Shown here one piece after another: positions 34,748-46,250 of a stretch of 64,000 bases of DNA (position 1 is its first letter; each line of letters opens with the position of its first letter). This stretch comes from Azadirachta indica (lineage: Eukaryota > Streptophyta > Magnoliopsida > Sapindales > Meliaceae). The notes beneath the pieces are model-generated. The model searched no databases, was not told the DNA's origin, and saw only the letters and a program-made list of their open reading frames with translations. The stretch is taken from positions 11,382,457 through 11,446,456 of the forward strand of contig CM040442.1 of NCBI GenBank assembly GCA_022749755.1, read 5' to 3'. The translations under genes were made by a program, and so were the position numbers.

Positions 34748-35191
34748 TGATGTTTAGAAGGATAGGCTCATCAAAAGGTCCATAGTCCGGTTCTTGAGGC
34801 TAATATAGGGTGAGCTCGATCGATTAGGGTGGTAGGTTTTATGTTTGATCAGCCTCTATAGTCACGATCAGGTCAGCTTGGAAGGGTTTCTGCTCGAACG
34901 TGTTACGAAAGAATCCGACCATAAGTAGTTTTTGTAAAATATGGAAAATAAATTTTGAAAAGTTTGGTTTAAAGCAAGTTAGGATTCTATAAGATACATA
35001 TCAATTTTATTGAGATTCCTACTATTTTTAGAAAAAGAAAAGTTGTATATATATATATATATATAATAGGTCCTGTGTAAAAGGAGACATGATTTTTTAC
35101 TATTCCAATAAAATTCCATAATTTTTACAGTGTTATCAGAAATTGTAATTTTTGGTATGAGCAGTTGCTATTATGTGAACACATAGTAACA
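34748..35191 (+). mobile_element. LTR of the Tat-type element
   Basis: About 440 bp beginning TGATGTTTAGAAGG (or TGTTTAG at 34751) and ending ACATAGTAACA. It contains a TATA-rich promoter-like stretch (35047-35068) and a CAATAAAATTCC polyadenylation-like signal (about 35103). A polypurine tract lies directly upstream and a primer-binding-site-like sequence directly downstream. No second LTR is present in the window. Confidence 0.65.
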
Positions 35192-35193
35192 AA

Positions 35194-35207
35194 TTGGTGC
35201 CGGCTTC
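35194..35207 (+). other. Primer-binding-site-like sequence after the LTR
   Basis: TTGGTGCCGGCTTC follows the LTR end after a couple of bases, the arrangement expected after a 5' LTR in Tat elements (TTGGTGCCG-type sites). About 130 bp of possible 5' leader follow before similarity is lost. Confidence 0.55.
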
Positions 35208-36125
35208 TGCTCGTACAATGGACATTGGAGTCGCCTTCTCTTTGCCGCTTTTCGGTGTCGTTTTGTGGTCCTCTCTCACTTTGTCCCTTGTTGCTCTACT
35301 TTTGAAGCACTGATAGTGAATCAATGATCAGTTCTTAACCAATGAATTTATGTAAGTTCATTTGTAAGCGCAGAGGCTGTTCTACTGAAAGTTGCCTCGC
35401 CTTTGTATTCAATCATTCTTAATTTGTTTATTTATTGTTCGTAATATTATTAATGCTATAATGATTTTAATATTCTTTTAAGTTGTAAAAATTTCAGATA
35501 TTTTAAAAAAAATTATTCAAAAAAAATAAAAGATAATTATTATATTAATTGTCGATTCCTTTTACACTTTTACCCAACATCATAATTAGTAGCTTTAAAA
35601 TTTTGATATTATATATATATATATCTATATAAAACTTAATAAATATTATTCGTATAATTTTAGAATTAATTAAATAAATAAAATTTCCTTGTAATTCTAT
35701 TACATTATATTATATTAAAAAAATTTTAAATATATTTTCCATGATTTTTTCCCTTCTATTATCAGCTGCCAATATGGAACAGTTGCAAGCCAACCCAACT
35801 CAAAAATGCTCTTCATCGTGAAAGTTTAACAAAGAGTAGTTGCGTGATCCAATCCAATGATTCATCATTTGGCTCAGCAAATTCACTTTGAGCTATTCAA
35901 GTTTTGCAGTCACAGCTAAGAGTGGGCTACAGTTGAGTTGCAGCAGCAGAAATATGTGTAATCAGTTGATTAATGCACATGTAATTTCTGTGTATTATGC
36001 TGAATATGAATAAATAATCAGTTCTTTTCCTACTGGTAATCTAATCTCAATGCTATACATGCAAATGAATAAGTTGCATGAGTGTTGTGTCCTTCTCCAT
36101 TAAGAAGCAATCCCGTTGGACTCTT
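35208..36125. other. Tat leader remnant, then host intergenic DNA
   Basis: To about 35340, possibly element leader. Then AT-rich sequence with a (TA)n tract near 35612-35627 and a moderately G+C-rich stretch (35760-36125) that is the left flank of the copia insertion. No gene supported. Confidence 0.4.
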
Positions 36126-36130
36126 GAACA

Positions 36131-36986
36131 TGTTGGGATAACTAATATAAACCAATTTGCGGAAGCACAACAATTACCTTATCCTCTCTTGCGTGAACCT
36201 AATAGGAAACAAACAAATAGAGCAACAATCTTTAGCACAAAATCAATTTTTGGACAGCAACCACATCATCAACAAAATAACGATAACACAATCAATTTTT
36301 AACGTGGAAAACCTCCCTAATGTGAGGAGTAAAAACCACGGGACCGTAGTCCACCCGAAAAATCTCCTCTATAATCAAATAATGGGAATACACAATTTCT
36401 CTCTAATTAGAACTAGAGGTACACATTCACAATATTCTCAAGATCACACAATCTTGGCAAACAATCAAGTTTCACAAAGAAATTAGAAAGAGTTCAAGAA
36501 AAACATTAGCATAATAGTGGCCTAACTTTCAACCACGAAATCTGGAGAAAAGGAGCCCTAAATCTGATCTCCACCGTTAAGAATTTACTCCTCTGAATTA
36601 GAAAGCTGCTAATAAAATTTCAGCTCAATCGGACCACGACTCAATGTCCGATTAGCCACTTGATCAAAACTGTCCCAAGTTTACTGTTCTGCCTCTCTCT
36701 AAATGATGAACAGTAACCGCCTCTCTCTCTAGGCGATAAACAGCGCCACCTCTCTATGCGATGAACAGTACTTTCTCTCTCTAGGCGATGAACAGTGCCG
36801 CCTCTCTCTCTAGACGGTGAATAGCGCCCACCTCTCTCTTCTTAACTCACATATATATATATATATTGCAGCAACACTAAACCCTACTTGAGAAAAGATT
36901 AAAATATTCTTGAGTTAATTGGGCTTAGTTACTATTGAAGAGAAAAATTTGGGCCATCTCCAAATAGGAGAAAACCCAACCCAACA
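36131..36986 (-). repeat. Copia 3' LTR (856 bp)
   Basis: Begins TGTTGGG and ends CCCAACCCAACA. Compared with the other LTR it has about three more units of a CCTCTCTCTCTAGGCGATGA-ACAGTG minisatellite (36690-36840) and a shorter (TA)n tract (36848-36866). Confidence 0.93.
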
Positions 36987-37003
36987 AATCTCCCCCTTTC
37001 CGA
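36987..37003 (-). promoter_or_regulatory. Copia polypurine tract
   Basis: On the minus strand GTCGGAAAGGGGGAGATT, directly next to the 3' LTR. Typical plus-strand primer. Confidence 0.8.
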
Positions 37004-40000
37004 CTATATGGAGGGACTTGCCAATCCAACAATCGAACAACAAACTTCAAGCTTTTCTCTCGGAAGAGTTTTGGTTAACATATCAGAGGCATTGTGATCT
37101 GTGTGAATCTTTTCAAGCTCAAACATATTATCATTAAGTGCATCTCTCAACCAATGATATCTCACATCAATATGTTTTGATTTTGCATGAAAAGAGGAAT
37201 TCTTATTCAGGTGAATTGCACTCTGATTATCACAAAATACCACATATCGCTGTTGCTTGAAATCAAGTTCCTATAAGAACCTCTTCATCCACAACAGTTC
37301 TTTGCATGCTTCAGTCGCTGCAATGAATTCTGCCTCTGTAGTGGAAAGTGCAACACATTTTTGTAGCCTTGATTGCCATGATACAGCTCCACCTGAATAT
37401 GTCATCAAGTAACCCGTAGTAGATTTTCGAGTATCAACATCTCCAGCCATATCTGAGTCTGTATAGCCAACTAACACAGGTTCTCCACTTCCAAAAGTGA
37501 GTTTGAAATTGGAAGTATCTCGAAGATATCTCATAATCCACTTCACTGCATTCCAATGCTCTCTTCTTGGATTGGATAAAAATCTACTAACAACACCAAC
37601 TGCATGAGCTATATCTGGTCTTGTGCATACCATCGCATACATCAAGCTTCCAACTACTGAAGCATAAGGAACTCTTTCCATGTCTTCTCTCTCTTTATCT
37701 GTTGTAGGGGATTGCTTGGTACTCAACTTAAAGTGTGTAGCAAGAGGAGTGCTAACCACTTTAGCGTTACTCATATTAAATCTTTCAAGTACCTTTTCAA
37801 TGTAATGCTCATGTGATATACACAACTTCTTGGTTGCTCTATCTCGATAAATTCGGATGCCAAGGATTTGTTTTGCTGGCCCTAAATCCTTCATAGCAAA
37901 GGATTTGCTCAACTGCTTCTTTAACCTGTCAATTCTAGAAGCATTCCTGCCAACAATCAACATGTCATCAACATAAAGCAACAATATAATAAAATCATCA
38001 TTAGAGAATTTCTGCACAAAAACACAATGGTCAGAAGAAGTTTTCCGGTAGCCTTGCTCCCCCATAACTGATTCAAACTTTTTATACCACTGTCTTGGTG
38101 CCTGTTTCAAGCCATAGAGGCTTTTCTTCAACTTGCACACATAGTCTTCTTTTCCTTTTATTCTGAAACCCTCTGGCTGCTCCATATAAATTTCTTTATC
38201 TAAGTCCCCATGCAGAAAAGCAATCTTTACATCCATCTGCTCAACCTCTAAGTCAAGACTACCCGTTATGCCCAATACCACACGAATGGATGACATTTTG
38301 ACAACTAGAGAGAAGATTTCATCAAAGTCAACACCTTTCCTTTGGCTAAATCCCTTGACAACCAATCTGGCTTTGTATCGTGGTTGCGAGGTATGTTCTT
38401 CCTGTTTCACTCTGTACACCTATTTGTTTTTCAAAGCTCTTTTACCCTTAGGTAACTTTACCAACTCAAATGTGTGATTTTAATACAGTGACTTCATCTC
38501 ATCTTGCATAGCATCAATCCACTCCTTCTTGTGTCCACTTTCCACTGCTTCTGCATAACGTTCGGGTTCTCCCCCATCAGTTAGTAATACATACTCACTC
38601 GTAGGATACCGTGTGGAGGGCTGTTGGTTTCTGGTGGATCTTCTGAGTGGAGCATCTAGTGAAGCCTCTGAAGTAGATGACTGATCCTGAACATCATCAT
38701 CAACCCCAACCTGTGTATGAGTGTCAATATCACCTGTACTATGCTGGTCATCCAAGACTTCATCTATAGGCTGTGCTGGAACATGTGTAGGAAGAACTGG
38801 ATTCAAGTCTATCAACGCATCACTGTACTGAGGCATTGCTTCTTTTGACTTCTCAATATCCTGTATAGTTTGGTCTTCCATAAATACAACATCCTGACTT
38901 CTTACAAGTTTCTTTTGCACTGGATCATAAAACCTGTAGCCAAAATCATCTTGACCATAGCCGAGAAATACACACTGTTTTGTCTTAACATCAAGTTTAG
39001 ACCTCTCATCTTTGGGAATATGTACAAATGTTTTACATCCAAAGACATGCAAATAATCATAAGCGACATTCTTTCCTGACCAAACTTTATCTGGAACATC
39101 AAAGTCTAAAGGAACGCACGGTGTAAGATTCAATACATGTACAACTGTATTCAAAGCCTCCACCCAAAAAGATACTGGCAATTGTGCTTGTGAAAGCAAA
39201 CATCTCACTCTTTCAACTAGTGTTCTATTCATCCTCTCAGCTAGCCCATTTAACTAAGGAGTCTTCGGAGGTGTCTTTTGATGACGAATTCCTAACTATC
39301 TGTAATACTCATCAAATGGTCCAGAATACTCACCCCCATTATCAGTTCTGATGCACTTCAACTTCTTCCCAGTCTGTCTCTCAACTGAGGCCTGAAACTG
39401 TTTGAACACATCTAATACTTGATCCTTTGTCTTCAATGTATAAACCCACAGTTTCCTTGAGTGATTATCTATAAAAGTCACAAAATAGAGAGCACCACCA
39501 AGTGTTTTTGTTTTCATATGGCCACAAACATCAGAGTGTACTAGTTCGAGTATACCTGATTTTCTTGAAGGTGGAGATGTCTTGAAGGTAATCCTAGTTT
39601 GCTTCCCTGCCAAGCAATGAACACATTTCTTCAAAGATTCATTTTTCAACCAAGAAAGCATATTCTTCTTGGCCAAAACATTCAAACCCTTCTCACTCAT
39701 GTGACCAAGTCTTCTATGCCATAACTCAATTGTATCTTCATTTTTCACCGTATTGATGCTGCTGTCTGCAATCTTTGCTTACATAAAGTACAATGAAGAA
39801 CATTTCTTTCCTCGAGCCACAACTAGAGAACCTTTGCTAAGCTTCCATTTACCACCACTAAAGTTGCTGGAGAAACCCTCATCATCAAGTTTACCTGTAG
39901 AAATCAAGTTCAAACGAATATCAAGAATATGCTTGACATTTTTCAGAAGTAACATCGTGCCATTATTGGTCTCCAAGCACACATCTCCCATGCCTATGAC

Positions 40001-40990
40001 TTTAGCTAAGCCATTATTTCCCATCTTAACATCTCCAAAATCACCGGATGTATAAGATGTAAAGAATTCCCTTCGCGATGTAGCATGAATGGAGGCACCA
40101 CTATCAATTACCCAGCTAGTCTCAGGGCATACAAGGTTGACAACATCATCATCATACATACTAAGAAAGTCATCTATAACAGTAACAACTCTATCATCAT
40201 CACTGCTGTCATCATTTTTCTTTTCCTTTCCTTTATCCTTCTTGTTGTCTCGCTTGAGCTGTCGACAATACTTCTTTATATGCCCCTTCAAACCACAATG
40301 ATAGCATTCAACATTGGCAAACTTATTGGTCTTGCTTTTACTTTTATCTCTATTCTTGGGACCTCTACTCTTACTCCTCCCCCTCTTTTCTGTGACTAAG
40401 ATATCTGACTGTTTAGAACCTTGTGACTTTCTTCTATTCTCTTCATTCAGAACACTATTCTTAGCCAATTCCATGGTGATAATACCATCAAGAGCTGAGT
40501 TAGATAATGACATTCTAAATGTCTCCCATGAGTCCGGTAATGTACCTAAAAGCCATAACCCTTGTACTTTATCTTCAAATTTGATGTTCATTCCAGCCAA
40601 CTGATTAATGATTCCCTGAAATACATTCAAGTGATCTGTCATGGGTTTTCCATCCCGATATTTCAAGTTCATCATCTGTTTTATCAAAAATAGTTTGTTG
40701 TTCCCGGTTTTTCTGGCATACAATTCTTCAAGCTTATTCCACAAAGAACTTGCATCTGTCTCTCCACTAATGTAATTCAAAACATTGTCATCTACCCATT
40801 TTCTGATATACCCACACACCTGACGATGAAGCAACTTCCACTGTGCATCTGTTTTATTATCGGGTTTCTGTTTCTTAAACACGGGTAAATAATAATCTGT
40901 CACATATAAAAGATCTTCCATCTTTCCCTTCCATAAATGATAATTTGCACCATTCAAATTAACCATTCTACTTGTATTAGTTTCCATCAT
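37004..40990 (-). pseudogene. Copia gag-pol polyprotein with six nonsense codons
   Basis: One continuous minus-strand frame of 1,328 codons from ATG 40990 to the stop at 37004, broken only by in-frame stops at 39779-39781, 39296-39298, 39254-39256, 38480-38482, 38420-38422 and 37271-37273; no frameshift was found. Gag is at the N-terminus with zinc knuckle CYHCGLKGHIKKYC (about residue 230). Protease has VIDSGASIHATS. Pre-integrase has HRRLGHMSEKGL with CVHCLAGK; the integrase core has VTFIDNHSRK, IRTDNGGEYSG and LNGLAERMNR. RT has LLLYVDDMLIVG, and the RNase H region has YTDSDMAGD and CDNQSAIHL. All catalytic motifs survive. Most stops fit CAA/CAG to TAA/TAG or TGG to TAG. Confidence 0.95.
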
Positions 40991-41022
40991 TCAACACAAG
41001 GCAGAAAACAAATATAACCAAA

Positions 41023-41034
41023 GCTCTGATACCA
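41023..41034 (-). other. Copia primer-binding site (tRNA initiator-Met)
   Basis: Minus strand TGGTATCAGAGC, three bases from the 5' LTR (41038). This matches the 3' end complement of plant initiator methionine tRNA and primes minus-strand synthesis. Confidence 0.9.
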
Positions 41035-41037
41035 CTT

Positions 41038-41818
41038 TGTTGGGATAAACTAATATAAACCAATTTGCGGAAGCACAATAATTACCTTATCCCCTCTTGC
41101 GTGAACCTAATAAGAAACAAATAAATAGAGCAACAATCTTTGGCACAAAATCAATTCTTGGACAGCAACCACATCATCAACAAAATAACGATAACACAAT
41201 CAATTTTTAACGTGGAAAACCTCCCCAATGTGAAGAGTAAAAGCCACGGGACCGTAGTCCACTCGAAAAATCTCCACTATAATCAAATAATGGGAATACA
41301 CAATTTCTCTCTAATTAGAACTAGAGGTACACATCCACAATATTCTCAAGATCACACAATCTTGGCAAACAATCAAGTTTCACAAAGAAATTAGAGAGAG
41401 TTCAAGAAAAACATCACCATAATGGTGGCCTAACTTTCAACCACGAAATCTGGAGAAAAGGAGCTCTAAATCTAATCTCCACCGTTCAGAATTTACTCCT
41501 CTGAATTAGAAAGCTGCTGATAAAATTTCAGCTCAATCGGACCACGACTCAATCTCCGATTAGCCACTTGATCAAAACTGTCCCAAGTTTACTGTTTTGC
41601 CTCTCTCTAGATGATGAACAGTAACCGCCTCTCTCTCTAGACGGTGAATAGTGCCCACCTCTCTCTTCTTAACTCACATATATATATATATATATATATT
41701 GCAGCAACACTAAACTCTACTTGAGAAAAGACTAAAAAGTTTTTGAGTTAATTGGGCTTAGTTACTATTGAAGAGAAAATTTGGGCCATCTCCAAATAGG
41801 AGGAAACCCAACCCAATA
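41038..41818 (-). repeat. Copia 5' LTR (781 bp)
   Basis: TGTTGGGATAAAC to CCCAACCCAATA. Highly similar to the 3' LTR apart from the minisatellite (about two units here, 41595-41665) and a longer (TA)n tract (41679-41698). It should carry the element promoter. Confidence 0.93.
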
Positions 41819-41823
41819 GAACA

Positions 41824-42375
41824 TCCAACTCATGCACACTCAACCATGATGCAAGAATCAGCTTCCAAAGAAGAGACCGAGCTCTTGTTCTTTACACGTG
41901 ATTCCTTGAAGTGCAGCTGATAGATACTTTTTGCAACCATAACAAACAGTAGCAGGAATGATTCAGAACCATGCAACATAAGCTCAAACGATTTCAGTAG
42001 GTTAAAATTATAAATAGAATTTGGGTGAGTGGTGGGCATGGTTTAACAAAAGAGCGTGATTAGTGCTATGCATGCATGGAATGATCACTGAATGGACTGC
42101 TTGCTCTACGGGAAAACTTATAAACAGTGTTCTTAAAACCCACAAACATTGTGAGATTTGAGAGAGAAATATTAGAAGCCACCTGCATATATGACTCATA
42201 CTTTAGATAGACATAACATTTTAGATTACTATATTTTAGATTTAATTCTATTAAAATCTCGGAAATTTTTATTACAATTCTCAAAGAAAAATAAAAATAG
42301 TATAATGGAAAAACAAAGATCAGGCCATTGCTGCTCCATATAACTTACCCTCAAAAGGCTTAAATGTTCTCCTAC
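41824..42375. other. Host flank of the copia insertion, no gene seen
   Basis: Continues the sequence interrupted at 36125. A minus-strand open frame (41830-42039) shows no recognisable domain. Otherwise AT-rich. Confidence 0.4.
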
Positions 42376-42540
42376 AACAATGAGAAAACAAAATCTGCAG
42401 CAAAATCTTGCAACAACAGAAAAAGAACTGCAGCAGCGGCAGAATTCAGCTACAGTAGCAGAAAGGGAGCCCAGAAATTGGAGCAGAAAGAAAAGCATGC
42501 AGCAGCTAGGCAGCAGCTGCGAAAATCAACCCTCAACAGC
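42376..42540 (-). repeat. CAGCA-rich repeat island 1
   Basis: Dense in GCAGCAG, AACTGCAGC and CAGCAGCTAGGCAGCAGCT words; the complement is TGCTG-rich like 22441-23330. Probably another copy of that dispersed family in the opposite orientation. Confidence 0.5.
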
Positions 42541-42957
42541 ATTTTAATGTTTTGTATTTTTATTGTTCACCAGTATAAATATGTGTGGACGGATTGCATT
42601 TTTCTTGTTTTTAAAAAGTTTTGATCTTTAGTTGAAAGTTTAGCTTGTGAATTTTGTTTAAAACTTACTTAAATGTTGTCAATTTCAAAATTGTCTTTGA
42701 TTTGGTTGGTATGGTAACTTCTCAAACATTATAAAAATTAAAATTTTGATAGAAAATTGAGGTTCATCTAAGATGAATGAGAATAAAGGAAACTTCTCAT
42801 GTATGCAGGTTCGAAGAATATTCCCTAGCACCGAAAGTTTTGCAAACGAAGGGAAAGAACAAGAAATTAAACCGAATGGGCATTTCAATTATGAAGATGT
42901 TATTATATTCTTATTTGATTAAAATTGGCTTGTTTCTTTTGCATGCATGTAAAATAT
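42541..42957. other. Intergenic, no feature seen
   Basis: AT-rich spacer between two CAGCA-rich islands. Confidence 0.35.
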
Positions 42958-43345
42958 AATGGCAGCAGCATGTACAGCAGCATAGAGCAGTAAACGGCTG
43001 GGAACAAACTGCAACACAAAAAAACAGTAGAGTAAGCAGCAACATCTGCTTAAGAAACTGCTACAAACAGCAGCAAAGGAAGCCATACGCTGTAAGCAAA
43101 ACAACTCTGGTACCAGCAGAACAAAGTGGCATCAAGAAATCAGCAAATGAGGACCGAAACCAGCGCCAACAGATGCAACACGACATCAACACTACAAGAA
43201 TAAATCAGCATCAATAACAGCAGCCACATCAACGCACTCAGGAAAACAAGCACCAAACGTAATAGCAGCTCAAACAAGAACACGTGCAGGAAAACAAGCA
43301 GCAGGCAGAATGCAGGGCAGCAAGCAGCAGTAGGCAGAAATCAGA
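42958..43345 (-). repeat. CAGCA-rich repeat island 2
   Basis: About 390 bp rich in AGCAGCA, AAACAAGCAGCAGGCAG and CAGCAAGCAGCAGTAGG. Related to the islands at 42.4 and 46.25-46.91 kb and, as complement, to 22.4-23.3 and 25.8-26.3 kb. Confidence 0.55.
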
Positions 43346-44039
43346 TTTTTGGTTTTCTTTACAATAGCATCTATTAAATAATTTCCAATCAGCTGCAAAA
43401 AGAAGTCAAGTCATCGAATAATGTGCTTAATTTCTTATTGAACATCAAGGAACAATTAATGAGAAGTAGGCATGCAAATACATGAACAACTGACCATTTG
43501 GGTTCTCTTCTGGCATCATTCTCCTTGCTTTTTGTGGCCAAGTTATGGAGTTGTTGACGTTCTGTCTCCACTAATGTCACATGACAACTTGCTCCTTAGC
43601 CTACCTGACATGGATCATTGAATAAATTCATTCTATTAAATGTTAAATCATTAATCGATTACAAATGTCGAGCTTTCTGCAGACCTTCCATATGTATCTC
43701 CAGAAAATCCAGATGAATTAAAACAGAGAGCTTATGAAAGATAGAACTATCAGACAAGAAGAAAGTACAAATTAAGCTATTCAATGTTTGGTCTTCGTTA
43801 CAACAAATGATGGCCTCAAGTTAGTTATTCCTCTGTTGATCAAAGCAGCAGCATAATTTTAAATTCTCTGCATATATATATATATATCGGTTCTGCATAT
43901 AGTGAGAAAAACAACAAGTTATATTGTATACAATGCGACGTTGTGCATTGCTATTGAATATCAAGGAATGAAGAAAGAATAGAAATAGTGAGAGAGCATA
44001 TATATTAACCATTTGGGTGCTTTCCTGGGATCCTCTTGG
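43346..44039. other. Intergenic, possibly the distal 3' region of the CNL locus
   Basis: Contains blocks weakly like the downstream CNL 3' repeats (for example ACCATTTGGGT and TTTGGTCTTC regions) and a short (TA)n tract near 43871-43885. No coding evidence. Confidence 0.35.
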
Positions 44040-44930
44040 AATATATTTTTACTGGTCAATGCTTTCAAGTTATTTCATCCAGAATTTCTTGGTAATAAAG
44101 AAAGAATCATCATCTGATCGGGTACTCTTCTTTACTGCAAAAAATGTACGACAAGAAAAATAAGACAATGAAGCAAAGAGAAAACAATGAAGAAAGCATA
44201 TATTACAGTACACAAGATGCTCTATTCGAGTGCCTTTTGTTAAAATCCACGAGATGTTAAACTTGCTTCACTACATTTAAAAAAATTGAAGAAATCAGAA
44301 TAAGAAGTACAATAGAATTTATCAGTTATAAGATGCGGTTATAAATTAAGCCATTACTTGCTGACTTGTTTGAGCTGTTATAGGCTCTCTCTCTGGTAAG
44401 CCCCAAAATTCTGATTCAATACTTCTACGACAGAATTTGGAAATCCATGCAATCACCAAGCCCGAAACCGAAGAGATACGCCGAGGCCAAAACTAGACAT
44501 ATTATATGCTTTCAAAATCATTATCTTTATATTATGATAATTATAGCAAATGAGACAGTGTAAGTTAAACGTACACACCTATCCTGTCGAAAACTCTCTC
44601 TAAGAGATTATAGACGGGAAGCAATCAAAATATGTAAGTTATTCCTCTGGCATGAGTAGCAAAGCTAGCTCCGCATATCAATCTAGAATGATAACGTATG
44701 AAATCATACAATAATGTCCTGATGCGATTTTATTGAACATCAAGCAATTCAAAATTTTAAGAAAACAACTAACCATAGACTTAGCTTCTGAGTAACAAAT
44801 CAAAAGATTCTATTCTCGCCTCAATCTGCGTTCAAATTGCACAACTCTTCTATGGATGCCACAAAAGAACACATTCACTGCACACAACACAAGCTGACAG
44901 TCTTATGTAAGATTAATAATGCAACATATT
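44040..44930 (-). repeat. CNL 3'-region duplication, copy 1
   Basis: Aligns with 44935-45800 over most of its length. Shared blocks are GAGATGTTAAACTTGCTTCA, AGAATTTGGAAATCCATGCAA and TGGATGCCACAAA. Partial further copies lie near 46170-46250 plus 46912-47250, and near 48236-48500. As these blocks surround LRR exon remnants of the CNL gene, they are probably duplicated 3' UTR or intron sequence. Confidence 0.75.
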
Positions 44931-44934
44931 GCAA

Positions 44935-45800
44935 AATCCTTGAGATGACAAGAAAATCCTTCCATACTGCAAAATATATATGACAGGAAAATTATGAATT
45001 AATAATGCAAAGAAAATAAAAAATGAAGGCATATATAATTAAATGAGGATGAAATATTCGATTTCCCAACAAGTAGCCTTTTGTCAAAAGCCTTGAGATG
45101 TTAAACTTGCTTCAGTGAATAAAAACAATAAAAGAAATTAAATAAAATGAAAATAAGAAACACAATCAGTTTTAAGATGTGACTATAAATTAATGGACTA
45201 TTACTTCTATTGACTTGTTTTGACTGTTACAGGTTCTGTCTCCTCTGTAAGCCCCATAATTCTGATTCAGTACTTTTGCCACAGAATTTGGAAATCCATG
45301 CAATTGCCAAGCCCGAAACCCAGGAGATGCAGTAACCCAAAACAGGAAAAATATATACATATATACATTGTATGCTTTCGTAATCAATAACCTTACATTA
45401 TGATAATTATAACAAGTGAGACAGTTTAAATAAGATGTGCGTACTTTTCCTGCCTAAGGCTTTCTCTAACGAAGTAGATGTGGAGTAATCACAATATATA
45501 AGTTATTCCTCTGACATGACAAGCAGAGCAAATTCTGCATATTAATTCAGCATAACAACATAAGAAATAATGCTATACAATATTGTTATGATGTGCTTTT
45601 TATTCAACATTAAGGAGTTAGATGATTAAGAATGCAACTAACCAGAAACTCAGCTTCTGGGTCACAAATCAAAAGCTTCTCTTCCCCTCCTCAATCTGGG
45701 TTCAAATTGCAAAACTCTCCCATGGATGCCACAAACCACTACATTCACCATAACACTACACAAGCCGACGGTCCCGTGTAAGATTATTTCATGATAATTT
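44935..45800 (-). repeat. CNL 3'-region duplication, copy 2
   Basis: Second tandem copy of the 44040-44930 segment with moderate divergence, ending TGGATGCCACAAACCACTAC...CCGTGTAAGATTATTT. No protein-coding potential. Confidence 0.75.
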
Positions 45801-46250
45801 ATAGCCACTAAACTTGAAATGATAAACAACTGTGGCATGTTCTTGACTATGTTTAACACATACATAATGTTGTACATCTGAATCAGATTACAAATAACAA
45901 TTAAAGATAGAAAAGAAGCAAAAGGAATAAATTACCTTTCCAATTTCAAGCACAGATAAGACAACTTAAAATCTTTAATCTCTGAGAGTGTTGTTGTCTG
46001 AAGTAGGTGCCACCCTTTACATATACACCAAAGTAATTTCATAATATATATTTCTCAAGTATTAGAAATTTGATTAGAAATCTAAAAAAGGTTTAACTTG
46101 TTAATTTACTGTAATTAACTATATATTAATTGATAAGAAAGGAAGAGGACAAAATACCAGTTGATCAATAATGAATCATAGTTTGATCCAGTACTCTTCC
46201 ATACTGCAAAAAAATTCAAGGTCTAAAAATATAATTGAGGATAAAGAAAC
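45801..46250 (-). repeat. CNL 3'-region duplication, copy 3 (left part)
   Basis: Includes a ~150-bp block (CCCTTTACATATACACCAAAG...AATTGATAAGAAAGGAAGAGGACAAAATACCA, 46010-46158) that recurs at 47735-47870 and, directly downstream of the main CNL stop codon, at 49055-49200. The TACCA edge would be a GT splice donor on the minus strand, so the block may be an intron in the 3' UTR. Confidence 0.6.

Larger units (their letters stand above)
36131..41818 (-). mobile_element. Complete Ty1/copia element (Tnt1/Tork-like)
   Basis: 5,688-bp element on the minus strand, flanked by the 5-bp target duplication GAACA (36126-36130 and 41819-41823). LTRs start TGTTGGGATAA and end CCCAACA (mutated to CCCAATA in the 41-kb copy). 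It has an initiator-Met tRNA primer-binding site and a polypurine tract in the right places and one long gag-pol frame. Domain order (gag, protease, integrase, RT, RNase H) is copia. Motifs such as HRRLGHMSEKGL and the LVHSDVCG block fit the Tnt1/Tork lineage. Confidence 0.95.

Noticed and set aside
39753..40604. Plus-strand open frames opposite the copia gag
   Set aside because: Shadows of the minus-strand gag-pol; composition mirrors the Asp/Lys-rich gag codons.
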